The translations under genes were made by a program, and so were the position numbers. This document shows positions 18,494 to 28,598 of a stretch of 64,000 nucleotides of DNA, in pieces. Source of the DNA: Caryophanales bacterium (GTDB taxonomy: Bacteria > Bacillota > Bacilli > CAJFEE01); contig JAQSYP010000004.1 in NCBI GenBank assembly GCA_029256085.1, forward strand, positions 172,414 to 236,413. Reading direction: 5' to 3'. Position 1 is the first letter of the stretch. Each line of letters opens with the position of its first letter. The notes beneath the pieces were generated by a model, which made no database searches, was not told the DNA's origin, and saw nothing but the letters and a program-made list of their open reading frames with translations.

Positions 18494-20739
18494 TTGTAAG
18501 AGGAAGGGTTCAAGGGGTTGGATTTAGACCATTTATATTTGGACTAGCTTCAGATTACAATATTGTAGGAACTGTTCAAAATAATATGGACGGGGTATCT
18601 ATAATTGCTGAAGGCGATATTAATTCCCTTGACAAGTTTATTAATGCTATACAAACCAGACTACCTAGACTAGCCAAAATATATGAATATATTGTTAGAG
18701 ATAATGAATTAGCAGGTTTTGAGAATTTTAGTATTATCGAGAGTTCGAAAAGTGGAACTTCATCTTTAGTAATCCCTATAGATGCTTCCATTTGTCCCGA
18801 TTGTTCTGAAGAGCTCTTAAATAAAGACAATAAAAGATACAATTATCCTTTTATAAATTGCACACAATGTGGACCGAGATATTCAATAATTTCTGCGTTG
18901 CCATACGATAGACCATACACATCAATGGAAAATTTTAAAATGTGTGCTGATTGTAGGGAAGAGTATGATAATCCCTTAGATAGGAGACATCATGCACAGC
19001 CAAATGCATGTGAAATTTGTGGCCCTAAATATGAATTATATAGGATTGATGGAACTCTAATCGAGGGAAATATTGTAGAGCATGTTGCTGAACTAATAAA
19101 AAGCGGGAACATTGTTGCAATTAAAGGTATAGGTGGATATCACCTTGTCTGTGATGCTACAAATGAGAGTGTCGTTAATAAACTTAGACAAAGGAAAAAC
19201 CGACCTTCTAAACCATTAGCTATAATGGCAAAAAATATAGATGAAATTAATAAGATTTGTAGTTTTAATATTAAGGAAAGAGATTTATTACAATCCATTG
19301 AATCGCCAATTGTTTTATTAAATAAAAGATCTGATTCAAATATTATAGCTGAGAGTGTCGCACCAAATTTAAGTCAATTAGGTGTGATGATGCCATACAC
19401 ACCTTTTCATGTGCTTCTATTTAATGAAAATAATATTAAATACCTAGTTATGACTAGTGCAAATCCTTCGGGGTTACCTATGCTATATAAAGATTGTGAA
19501 GCATTTACTTATTTAAATAATATTGCTGATTATATAGTTAGTAATAATCGAGAGATATTACATGCGATAGATGATTCAGTTGTTCAAGTTATAGAATCTA
19601 GTGCTAGTATTATTAGACGAGCTCGTGGATATGTTCCAGAGCCCATTACTACACAATCAAGTTGTGACTCAATTATTGCACTAGGTAGTCAGCAAAAAAA
19701 CACATTTTCAATAGGAAGAAACAGTCAGATATTTATTGGACCACATATTGGGGATTTGAATTCTGTAGAAGTATATAATCACTTTTTGTCTGAGTTTAAT
19801 CATTTAAACAAGTGGATGGGTGTAAATCCAATGAAAATAGCTATTGATTTACATCCTAGTTTTACAACAAACGAACTCGCTAAAGAATTCAGTGGTGAAA
19901 TAGTAAAGATTCAGCACCACCATGCCCATCTAGTATCTTGCATGGTTGATAATAATATAAGAGATGAGAATGTAATTGGAATAATATTAGATGGTACGGG
20001 TTATGGCACCGACGGAAATATATGGGGCTTTGAAATACTAGAAGGTAATGAAGGTAGTTTCGAAAGGCTTGCACATTTAAGATACACAAATTTACCTGGC
20101 GGAGATAAAAGTATAATCGAGCCATGGAAAAATGCTGTTGGAATGCTCTATTCGCTGCTCGGTGAAAGAGGAAAAAATTACTCTAAGAAACTATTTAAAG
20201 ACCAGTCAGATACAATAAATATAATTTGTAACATGATAGATAAGAATCTTAATTCACCGCTAGCTGGGACTTGCGGTAGATTATTTGATGCAGTGGCGTC
20301 AATACTTGGTGTTTGTACTAAAGCAACATACGATGGGGAAGCTGCAATTATTTTATCTAATCTTGCAGATCTAAATCTGATTAATCAAATAGAATCATAT
20401 TCATATGATATTTTAAATGAAGATAATTTATTTATAATTGATTTTTCTAGTTGTTTAGAGAGAATAATAGAAGATAAATTTAATAATGTATCTAACGAAT
20501 ATATTGCAACAATGTTTCACCAAACAGTTGTTAATAGTATCATAGATACTATCATTTTATTAGACAAAATAGACTCTAAGATTGTTTTATCAGGTGGTTC
20601 TTTTCATAATCCATATCTATTACTAGGCGTTAAATCAAAACTTAATAAATTAGGTTTTGAAGTGTATTCACATAGAAATATTCCAACAAATGATGGTGGA
20701 TTATCTTTAGGTCAATTAGTTATTGCATCTAAATTATAA
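18472..20739 (+). CDS. hypF: carbamoyltransferase HypF
   Basis: Acylphosphatase-like N-terminus (GRVQGVGFRPFIFGLA), CPDCSEELL and CADCREEY zinc fingers, HHHAHLVSCM, ILDGTGYGTDGNIWG. Confidence 0.96.
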   Translation: MQTAKSIIVRGRVQGVGFRPFIFGLASDYNIVGTVQNNMDGVSIIAEGDINSLDKFINAIQTRLPRLAKIYEYIVRDNELAGFENFSIIESSKSGTSSLVIPIDASICPDCSEELLNKDNKRYNYPFINCTQCGPRYSIISALPYDRPYTSMENFKMCADCREEYDNPLDRRHHAQPNACEICGPKYELYRIDGTLIEGNIVEHVAELIKSGNIVAIKGIGGYHLVCDATNESVVNKLRQRKNRPSKPLAIMAKNIDEINKICSFNIKERDLLQSIESPIVLLNKRSDSNIIAESVAPNLSQLGVMMPYTPFHVLLFNENNIKYLVMTSANPSGLPMLYKDCEAFTYLNNIADYIVSNNREILHAIDDSVVQVIESSASIIRRARGYVPEPITTQSSCDSIIALGSQQKNTFSIGRNSQIFIGPHIGDLNSVEVYNHFLSEFNHLNKWMGVNPMKIAIDLHPSFTTNELAKEFSGEIVKIQHHHAHLVSCMVDNNIRDENVIGIILDGTGYGTDGNIWGFEILEGNEGSFERLAHLRYTNLPGGDKSIIEPWKNAVGMLYSLLGERGKNYSKKLFKDQSDTINIICNMIDKNLNSPLAGTCGRLFDAVASILGVCTKATYDGEAAIILSNLADLNLINQIESYSYDILNEDNLFIIDFSSCLERIIEDKFNNVSNEYIATMFHQTVVNSIIDTIILLDKIDSKIVLSGGSFHNPYLLLGVKSKLNKLGFEVYSHRNIPTNDGGLSLGQLVIASKL

Positions 20740-20753
20740 GGGGGCATTTAAAA

Positions 20754-20993
20754 ATGTGTGTAGGTGTACCAGCAAAAATTATTGAAAAAAAGGAATACTC
20801 CGCGATCGTGGATGTATTAGGTTCACAAATGGAAGTAGGCATTATTTTTGTACCTGAAGTTAGTGTTGGGGAATATGTAGTAGTTCATGCTGGTCAAGCA
20901 ATGACGACTATAGATGAAGAAGCAGCAAAAATTAGCATTGAAGAATGGAGGAAACTTGTAGATGCAAGAGACTCTGAACAGGTTATCCGATAA
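20754..20993 (+). CDS. hypC: HypC/HybG/HupF family chaperone
   Basis: MCVGVPAKIIEK...VGEYVVVHAGQAMTTIDEEAA. Confidence 0.95.
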   Translation: MCVGVPAKIIEKKEYSAIVDVLGSQMEVGIIFVPEVSVGEYVVVHAGQAMTTIDEEAAKISIEEWRKLVDARDSEQVIR

Positions 20994-22074
20994 GAATCTA
21001 GCTATTGAAATCCTAAACGAAGTTATTAGTGAAGCGAAGAAATTTAAAGATTTACACGGTAGAAAACCTGCAATAATGGAAGTTTGTGGCTCGCATACAA
21101 TGTCATTGGCAAGAACGGGCCTAAAAAGAGTATTGAAAGATCATATTAACCTTATTTCAGGTCCAGGGTGTCCTGTTTGCGTAACTGATCAACAGTCGAT
21201 CGATTCAATGATAGAACTTTCAAATGGAGAAAATCGTATAATATGCACATTTGGTGATATGATTCGTATCCCAGGTAGTAAAAAAAGTTTGTTTGAAGCA
21301 AAAACTGAAGGAAAAGATATAAGAGTATTATATTCACCGACAGATTCAATAAGAATCGCCGAGGAAAACCCTGATAAGGAAGTAATATTTTTAGGTATCG
21401 GATTTGAAACTACTATTCCGATATTAGGTGTAGTTATAAAGTTAGCAGAGGAAAAAAATCTAAATAATTTTTCGATGTGGGTAACTACAAAATTAGTTGA
21501 ACCAATCTTAAGAGCGCTTTTAGACAGTGGTGAAGTTATGCTTGATGGTTTCCTTTTACCAGGCCATGTTTCTATAGTTCTTGGAGAAGATCAATATTCC
21601 TATATAGTAGACGACTATGGTATTTCTTCAGTAATTAGTGGATTTGAGCCAGTTGAAATGGCAAGAGGTTTATATAAACTTCTTAATCTACTTAATAATA
21701 ATGAGAAATCAATAATAAATGACCATAAGTGTATGGTTTCAAAAAGTGGAAACCTACATGCACAAAACATTCTCAAGACCTATTTTAAAGAAGTTGATGA
21801 GGTGTGGCGTGGAATCGGTGTTATCCCTAATAGCGGACTAGATATTAAAGATGAGTACAAGAAGTATAATGCAAAAAATAAATTCGAAATAACAATAGGT
21901 GAAGTTAGAAAAACGAAGTGTAAATGTGGAGATATCCTAAAAGGATTAGCAACACCTGAGGATTGTCCTGTTTTCAGCAAAGGTTGTACCCCTGCTAATC
22001 CGATTGGTCCATGTATGGTTTCATCTGAAGGAACTTGTGCTGCTCATTATCAATATATGAGGGAGTTGTATTAA
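20962..22074 (+). CDS. hypD: hydrogenase formation protein HypD
   Basis: IMEVCGSHTMSLARTGLKRVL, LISGPGCPVCVT, DCPVFSKGCTPANPIGPCMVSSEGTCAAHYQY. Confidence 0.96.
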   Translation: MQETLNRLSDKNLAIEILNEVISEAKKFKDLHGRKPAIMEVCGSHTMSLARTGLKRVLKDHINLISGPGCPVCVTDQQSIDSMIELSNGENRIICTFGDMIRIPGSKKSLFEAKTEGKDIRVLYSPTDSIRIAEENPDKEVIFLGIGFETTIPILGVVIKLAEEKNLNNFSMWVTTKLVEPILRALLDSGEVMLDGFLLPGHVSIVLGEDQYSYIVDDYGISSVISGFEPVEMARGLYKLLNLLNNNEKSIINDHKCMVSKSGNLHAQNILKTYFKEVDEVWRGIGVIPNSGLDIKDEYKKYNAKNKFEITIGEVRKTKCKCGDILKGLATPEDCPVFSKGCTPANPIGPCMVSSEGTCAAHYQYMRELY

Positions 22075-23078
22075 TGGAGAAGTTAGTTACGTTAGCTCAC
22101 GGAGATGGTGGGGAACTTGCACATCGCTTAATTCAGGAAGTATTTGTTGAAGCATTTAAACATAATGATCATGCTATGATGGATGCTGCACTATTAACTC
22201 TTACAAGTAATGAAGTAGCAATCACTACTGATAGTTTTGTAGTTAGCCCCATTTTCTTTCCAGGTGGAGATATTGGTAAAATTGCAGTTGCTGGAACAGT
22301 TAATGATTTGGCTGTGAGTGGTGCTAAACCACTTTATTTAACAAGTGCGTTTATTATTGAAGAAGGATTCAAAATTAAAGATTTGCAAACTATTGTAAAA
22401 TCAATGGTTATTGAAGCAAGTAAATCTGGTGTAAAAATTGTTGCTGGAGATACAAAGGTTGTTGAAAGAGGAAAGTGTGATGGAATATTTATCAATACAA
22501 CTGGTATCGGTGTAAAATACCAAAATAGTTCAATTAATCCTTTTGAAATAAATGAAGGAGACAGTGTAATTGTAAGTGGCACTGTAGGTGATCATGGTAT
22601 TGCTATTCTAACAGCAAGAAACGAACTTGGTTTAATTAATAATGTACAAAGTGATTGTGCGTCATTATCCCAAGTAATTGAGAAACTAATTAATTCTGGA
22701 ATTAATATTAAAATTATGCGTGATCCGACTCGTGGTGGACTTGCTACTACTTTAGTTGAAATTTGTGAGGATTTTAATGTTACAATTACTCTAGAAGCAG
22801 ATGAAATTCCAGTAAAAAATGATGTGTTAGGTGCATGTGAGCTATTAGGATTTGAACCAATTTATTTAGCAAATGAAGGTAAATTTATTTTGATAATTGC
22901 AAAGGAAGATGAAAGTAAAGCACTTGATATTTTAAGAGCCGATGATAATGGTGTAGATGCTAAAGTAATTGGTTCCGTTCAAAATAAAGATAAAGGGCAG
23001 TTGCTTTTAACAACAGTTTTCGGTTCAACGAGAAGACTTAGTCGCCTCTCTGGGATGTTATTACCAAGAATTTGTTAA
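22074..23078 (+). CDS. hypE: hydrogenase expression/formation protein HypE
   Basis: LAHGDGGELAHRLIQEVF, PIFFPGGDIGKIAVAGTVNDLAVSGAKPLYLTSAFIIEEGF, C-terminal LPRIC; TAATG coupling with hypD. Confidence 0.96.
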   Translation: MEKLVTLAHGDGGELAHRLIQEVFVEAFKHNDHAMMDAALLTLTSNEVAITTDSFVVSPIFFPGGDIGKIAVAGTVNDLAVSGAKPLYLTSAFIIEEGFKIKDLQTIVKSMVIEASKSGVKIVAGDTKVVERGKCDGIFINTTGIGVKYQNSSINPFEINEGDSVIVSGTVGDHGIAILTARNELGLINNVQSDCASLSQVIEKLINSGINIKIMRDPTRGGLATTLVEICEDFNVTITLEADEIPVKNDVLGACELLGFEPIYLANEGKFILIIAKEDESKALDILRADDNGVDAKVIGSVQNKDKGQLLLTTVFGSTRRLSRLSGMLLPRIC

Positions 23079-23106
23079 AACAGTGAAATAATTTCACTGT
23101 TTTTTT
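23077..23106 (+). terminator. terminator of hyp operon
   Basis: AAAACAGTGAAATAATTTCACTGTTTTTTT. Confidence 0.8.
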
Positions 23107-23186
23107 ATTTAAACTTTGTATTTCGACAAATTTTGGGCTACAATTATAGTATGCTAGTGTTAAACTGATAAAACGAGGTAGATATC

Positions 23187-23438
23187 TTGTTAGTAAAAAG
23201 TGTAATTGTACACTCCAGTAGTGGGAACGTCATAAGAATAAATGATGTCCCTGTCGTTAACCAGCAACACCCAAAATATTTCTTTATAAAAGCGAGGTTG
23301 GATAATTTCATCAATAGGCTAGTATCAGAAGGTGAAACAAAGAAAAATCATTCTTTTAAGCAGCACTTAATGAGACATGTCAATTGGGATACAATCGTTG
23401 AATTATATGAGGATTTTGAATTGAAAAATAATGCTTAA
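23187..23438 (+). CDS. hypothetical protein (83 aa)
   Basis: TTG start after GAGGTAGATATC; own terminator follows. Confidence 0.55.
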   Translation: MLVKSVIVHSSSGNVIRINDVPVVNQQHPKYFFIKARLDNFINRLVSEGETKKNHSFKQHLMRHVNWDTIVELYEDFELKNNA

Positions 23439-23466
23439 GCATGCTAATTGTGCATGCTTTTTTTAT
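23437..23466 (+). terminator. terminator
   Basis: AAGCATGCTAATTGTGCATGCTTTTTTTA. Confidence 0.75.
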
Positions 23467-23597
23467 GTCTATAAACAGGTTGTTTCAACATAAAGATCGT
23501 AAAGAAATAAAATCTAGTTCTTCATACTAGTGAATAAGTCGATTATTATGATACATTATAAATAGTCAAACTGTTATTAATGTAAGGGGTTTTTCTA

Positions 23598-24440
23598 ATG
23601 GAGAGAGTTAAAATTGTAACTGATTCAACTGCAGATATTCCTAAAGTTGTTATAGAAGAATTTGAAATTACTGTTGTTCCTTTAAACATCCATATTAACA
23701 ACGAGACATATTTGGATGGCATAGACATTACACCAATGGAATTTATTGAAAAAATGAGAGATTCTAAAGAACTACCCAAAACATCACAGCCCTCAGTTGG
23801 AAAATTCACTGAGATCTATGAGCAACTTGGAAAAGATGAATGTGATATTATATCTATACATATGACGAGTGGTATGAGTGGTACATTCAATTCGGCAAAA
23901 ACAGCTGCAGACATGGTAAATGCAAAGGTTTATGTTTTTGATACGCAATTCATGTCTATGGCAGAAGGTTACTTCGTTGTTGAAGCAGCAAGACTAGCTA
24001 GAGAGGGTAAAACTGCATTAGAAATAATTGATTTCCTAGAGAAAATGCGAAATAAAGTAAAACTTTTTGTAGTAGTTGATACACTTGACAATCTTGTTAA
24101 GGGAGGCAGGATTGGTAAGGGTAAAGCCTTTATAAGCTCCATTTTAAATATCAAACCAATAGCAATGTTAGAAAATGGTGTTTATTCTCCAGTTGCTAAA
24201 GTAAGAAGTTATGGGCAAATCGTGAAATATCTTACTAATTTCTTAGTAGAAGATACAGAAGGAAAACAAATAAAACGAGTAAATATTTGTCATGCCGACT
24301 CACTTCATTTAGCAAAAAAGTTAAAAGATTCAATTCAAAATGTTTTTAATCAAATTGATGTTGAAATAGGAGAGACATCTCCAATAATATCTACACATAC
24401 AGGCCCTGGAGCAATTGGTTTTTTTTACTATACTGAGTAG
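23598..24440 (+). CDS. DegV family (fatty-acid-binding fold) protein
   Basis: VKIVTDSTADIPKVV, TSQPSVGKF, IHMTSGMSGTFNSAKTAA, HTGPGAIG. Confidence 0.93.
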   Translation: MERVKIVTDSTADIPKVVIEEFEITVVPLNIHINNETYLDGIDITPMEFIEKMRDSKELPKTSQPSVGKFTEIYEQLGKDECDIISIHMTSGMSGTFNSAKTAADMVNAKVYVFDTQFMSMAEGYFVVEAARLAREGKTALEIIDFLEKMRNKVKLFVVVDTLDNLVKGGRIGKGKAFISSILNIKPIAMLENGVYSPVAKVRSYGQIVKYLTNFLVEDTEGKQIKRVNICHADSLHLAKKLKDSIQNVFNQIDVEIGETSPIISTHTGPGAIGFFYYTE

Positions 24441-24538
24441 TCTTTTAAATAATATCTCTATAAAACACCTAAATGGTGTTTTTTCTTTTAAACATTATTT
24501 TGATAGTAAGCGAGTAATGTTTAATAGGAGGGATAAAA

Positions 24539-25120
24539 TTGAAAAAATATTTATACTTATTGCTTTTTCTTATAATTGTAATTTCAGGATGTGAACAAAA
24601 GAAACCTGAGTGGAATTTTGGGACAAAAACATACTTAAATCAAAATAATAAACCTTTTAAGATTCAGAAAGAATTACAAGGGAAGGTTTGGATTGCTAAT
24701 TTCATTTTCACAAATTGTGAAACAGTATGTATTCCTATGTCTGCAAATTTTAAAAAGTTGGCAGAATTAGCAGAAAAAGAAAATTTAGAGGTGAAATTTA
24801 TTTCTTTTAGTGTTGATCCTGAAACTGACAATCCAGAAACTTTAAAAAAATATTCAGCTAACTACGACGCTGAAAAATATGATTGGAATTTCTTAACGAG
24901 TTACTCACAAAAATATATTGAGAAATACGCCAAGGACAAATTTCAAACTTATGTTTATAAGCCAGATACTAAAAATACACACGCAACAGGTCATAATCAA
25001 GTAATTCATGGTACTAGTTTTTATTTAGTAGATAAAGATGGAAACATTGTTGAAACATATGCTGGAGTTCAGGATGTAAAGTTTGATGAAATAATAAGTA
25101 AAGTTAAAGAAATAGATTAA
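24539..25120 (+). CDS. SCO1/SenC family cytochrome oxidase assembly lipoprotein
   Basis: Lipobox IVISGC; FTNCETVCIPM copper motif (CxxxC) and distal HGTSFYLVD. Confidence 0.88.
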   Translation: MKKYLYLLLFLIIVISGCEQKKPEWNFGTKTYLNQNNKPFKIQKELQGKVWIANFIFTNCETVCIPMSANFKKLAELAEKENLEVKFISFSVDPETDNPETLKKYSANYDAEKYDWNFLTSYSQKYIEKYAKDKFQTYVYKPDTKNTHATGHNQVIHGTSFYLVDKDGNIVETYAGVQDVKFDEIISKVKEID

Positions 25121-25265
25121 ATCAATTTAAGAGAGATTTAGCTTGTAGAAAATATAAAATTTCTGCAAGTTTTTTATGATTTGTACTATGTCTTTTGTGT
25201 ACAAGTTTATGGTATTATTAAATAATGTAAATTACAAACTTACAACATGTTAAAGGAGTATATAT

Positions 25266-27170
25266 ATGTGTGGATTTATAGGTTGTGTTCATAATAAACC
25301 TTTTAATAATACTAATGATGATCAAGAAAAATTCAAATTTATGAATGATATAATTACTCATCGTGGACCTGATGATGATGGTTTCTTTACAGATGATCAC
25401 ATACAATTTGGGTTTAGAAGACTAAGCATTATAGATTTAGAAGCCGGTCATCAACCTCTTACATATGAAAATGATAGATATGTAATAATTTTTAATGGAG
25501 AAATTTATAACTATCTTGAATTAAGAGAAATGTTAATTTCAGAAGGGTCTGAATTTAGGACTCAATCCGATACTGAGGTAATAATTGCATTATACGCTAG
25601 TAAGAAACAAAAGGTTGTTGAATATTTGAGAGGTATGTTTGCCTTTTTAATATGGGATAAAGAAGAAAAAGTCCTTTTTGGTGCTAGAGACCACTTTGGA
25701 ATTAAACCATTGCATTATTATGAAAAAAATAATACTTTCTATTTTGCTTCAGAAAAGAAAAGTATTCTTGAAATTATGGACAAACATTATGTAAACCAAG
25801 AGAGTTTGCAACATTATTTTACATATCAATATGTTCCAGAGCCTCTTACAATGTCTATGTCAATTATGAAGCTTGAGCCAGGACATTACTTTATTAAAAA
25901 GATCAATGAAGAAATTGAGATTACGCAATTCTGGAAGCCTGAATTCAAACCAGTAGATGTTGAAAAAAACATACTGATGGAAGAGATTAGAAACGTTTTA
26001 TTTGACTCAGTTCAAATTCATATGCGAAGTGATGTACCGGTAGGATCATTTTTATCAGGTGGAATAGATTCGACTATCATAGCTTCAATTGCGAATCAAT
26101 TCCATCCCGGTATAAAAACATTTTCTGTAGGCTTTAAGACTGAAGGATATAGTGAAGTTGATGTAGCTAAAGAGACTGCTGAAAAAATTGGAGTAGAAAA
26201 TCATGAAGTGTTTGTATCTGCCGAAGAATTTGTTAACGAACTTCCTAAAATTATTTGGCATATGGATGATCCTTTAGCAGACCCGGCTGCTGTTCCATTG
26301 TATTTCGTTGCAAAAGAAGCTGCAAAACATGTTACTGTTGTTCTTTCTGGTGAGGGATCTGATGAGCTATTTGGTGGTTACAATATTTACCATGAGCCGT
26401 TTTCTCTGAAGTATTTTGACTATGTACCTTCGTCTGCTAAAGGTGCGCTTAAAACATTAAGTAAGATCCTACCAGACGGATTCAAAGGTAAAAGTTTTAT
26501 ACAACGTGGAAGTACACCTATAGAAGACAGATACTTTGGTAATGCTAAAATATTTAATGAGACGGAAAAGCAGAGATTAATTAGACTTTATAATGAAGAG
26601 TTAAGTTATAAAGAAGTGACAAAACCATTGTATGAACGTATTCAGAATTATGATGATGTATCAAAAATGCAATATATAGATATGTATACTTGGTTACGTG
26701 GTGATATTTTATTAAAAGCAGATAAGATGACGATGGCGCATTCTTTGGAACTAAGAGTACCATTTCTTGATAAAGAAGTTTTTAACATTGCATCTAAAAT
26801 TCCTACTAATATGAAAATAACGAATGGTACAACTAAAGCAATCTTGCGTGAAGCTGTTAGAGGAATTATTCCAGACCATGTATTAGATAGGAGAAAACTA
26901 GGATTTCCTGTACCGATCAGACATTGGTTAAAGGATGAATTATTTGATTGGGCGGAAAGTTTAATCCATACAAGTGAAGTGGACTATCTACTTCACAAGA
27001 ACTATGTTTTGCAATTACTTAACGATCACCGTTTAGGAAAAGCAGATTATAGTCGTAAAATCTGGACTGTTTTAATGTTTATGTTATGGCACCAGATTTA
27101 TATAGAGAATATATATGATATAAATGAGCTGCAAAATAAAAACCAACGATGTAAGAGCATTATCTCTTAA
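25266..27170 (+). CDS. asnB: asparagine synthase (glutamine-hydrolysing)
   Basis: MCGFIGCVHN, FNGEIYNYLELRE, SGGIDST, VVLSGEGSDELFGGY, LELRVPFLDKE. Confidence 0.96.
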   Translation: MCGFIGCVHNKPFNNTNDDQEKFKFMNDIITHRGPDDDGFFTDDHIQFGFRRLSIIDLEAGHQPLTYENDRYVIIFNGEIYNYLELREMLISEGSEFRTQSDTEVIIALYASKKQKVVEYLRGMFAFLIWDKEEKVLFGARDHFGIKPLHYYEKNNTFYFASEKKSILEIMDKHYVNQESLQHYFTYQYVPEPLTMSMSIMKLEPGHYFIKKINEEIEITQFWKPEFKPVDVEKNILMEEIRNVLFDSVQIHMRSDVPVGSFLSGGIDSTIIASIANQFHPGIKTFSVGFKTEGYSEVDVAKETAEKIGVENHEVFVSAEEFVNELPKIIWHMDDPLADPAAVPLYFVAKEAAKHVTVVLSGEGSDELFGGYNIYHEPFSLKYFDYVPSSAKGALKTLSKILPDGFKGKSFIQRGSTPIEDRYFGNAKIFNETEKQRLIRLYNEELSYKEVTKPLYERIQNYDDVSKMQYIDMYTWLRGDILLKADKMTMAHSLELRVPFLDKEVFNIASKIPTNMKITNGTTKAILREAVRGIIPDHVLDRRKLGFPVPIRHWLKDELFDWAESLIHTSEVDYLLHKNYVLQLLNDHRLGKADYSRKIWTVLMFMLWHQIYIENIYDINELQNKNQRCKSIIS

Positions 27171-27184
27171 TCGTTGGAAATAGT
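27143..27184 (-). terminator. hairpin at overlapping 3' ends of convergent genes
   Basis: CCAACGATgTAAGAG...CTCTTAATCGTTGG; T-run on the minus-strand side only. Confidence 0.6.
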
Positions 27185-27958
27185 TAAGGCTTGACTACCC
27201 ATTTGTACCCACGCATCAATAAAATTTTGCTTGGGTACTTTTTTATTTGGCCTCTCTGCAAGCGGGTCGTTTATATATACATAATTTGAGTCATAACCAG
27301 TTACGATCACTGAGTGCTCTTTGTATGTTATGTTAATTTTGCCTTGTTTAGTATTCCAAGTTTCAAATTCACTTGTCGGCAACTTCTTAAATGTAGTGTT
27401 TGTTATCACCCATACCGGATTCCCTTTTGAAATAAAAAACTTTAGATCTTCAAATCTTTTTCCTGTTAAATTTACGGTCGTGTTCGGAAAATATTTTTTT
27501 GTTAATGTTTCAATAGGTTTGACATAGACTCCATATCCAGGGTGAGATAGGCTATACATGTTACCAACATAACCTTCATTGGGGTTACCGAAATATATTT
27601 GCCCATTCTTCACAATTTTTTTAGTTGTATCTTTTTTTATTTCACTTGCCAAGGTTATTTTACTAATGTTTTTTTTATTATAATTGAAGAGCATTGCTAG
27701 ACTAGTTACCTCACATCCTCTTGGTAGCTCAGGGTATTGTCTTGTAAACGGTACATGTAATTTAACTGTCTTTTTGTATTTTCTAAAATCACTATATAAG
27801 TCATTGTAGTTTGTGTCAGATATTGAATTATGATTATCATCTACAGGGGATTGTATAGATCTATTAAACTTAAATAATAAAATGGAAGAAATGACTACTA
27901 ACAATAAAATTGTACTTATAGTTGCGGAAATATATATGTTATTCTTGTATTTTTTCAA
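27167..27958 (-). CDS. C39-type peptidase domain protein (membrane-anchored)
   Basis: N-terminal TM; VPFTRQYPELPRGCEVTSLAMLFNY, HSVIVTGYDSNYVYINDPL. Confidence 0.85.
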   Translation of the reverse strand: MKKYKNNIYISATISTILLLVVISSILLFKFNRSIQSPVDDNHNSISDTNYNDLYSDFRKYKKTVKLHVPFTRQYPELPRGCEVTSLAMLFNYNKKNISKITLASEIKKDTTKKIVKNGQIYFGNPNEGYVGNMYSLSHPGYGVYVKPIETLTKKYFPNTTVNLTGKRFEDLKFFISKGNPVWVITNTTFKKLPTSEFETWNTKQGKINITYKEHSVIVTGYDSNYVYINDPLAERPNKKVPKQNFIDAWVQMGSQALTISND

Positions 27959-28043
27959 TGTAAGATCAGTCCCAACAAATATTAAAATTACTTTTAATTA
28001 TATTACTAATCTTCAAATACTTAAATAGGAAAAAGGTGTAAGT

Positions 28044-28508
28044 ATGCATTTAGAAAATGTTGAAAATGATAAAATTTATATATTAGAAGAAATATATAAA
28101 AGTAACATTAGTTACTTTCGACTCGAAAATCCTGACATATGTATCAATACTCAATATATAGTAGAAGATTTGAGGATGGAAGATAATAATATTTCTAATT
28201 ATCTCATTAAGCTTGATGACACATATGTAGGTTTCGTACAAGTGATGCTAGTAAATCCAAATGATAATTGTACTTGGATTGGGCTGCTATTAATACATTC
28301 TGATTATCAAAATTTTGGGTTGGGAACTAACGCTGTTAACATTGTACTGAATAACTATTCAAAAAAGGGGTATAAAATTTTCAGAGTTGGAGTACTGCTC
28401 AATAATGCAAAAGTAAACAAATTCTGGAAATGTCTAAATTTCAACTATGTGGAAAATAAGATTAGTAGTATAGGAAAAGAGGTTGAAGTACTTGAATTTG
28501 TACTTTGA
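28044..28508 (+). CDS. GNAT family N-acetyltransferase
   Basis: IGLLLIHSDYQNFGLGTNAVNIVLNNYSKKGYKIFRVGVLLNNAKVNKFWKCLNF. Confidence 0.75.
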   Translation: MHLENVENDKIYILEEIYKSNISYFRLENPDICINTQYIVEDLRMEDNNISNYLIKLDDTYVGFVQVMLVNPNDNCTWIGLLLIHSDYQNFGLGTNAVNIVLNNYSKKGYKIFRVGVLLNNAKVNKFWKCLNFNYVENKISSIGKEVEVLEFVL

Positions 28509-28598
28509 TTATTAATTAAAATGTATAAATATAAATTTTTTTATATAAAAAATATTGAGAAAATTTAAACTAATGGTTATAATAAAAAACAAGGAAGG

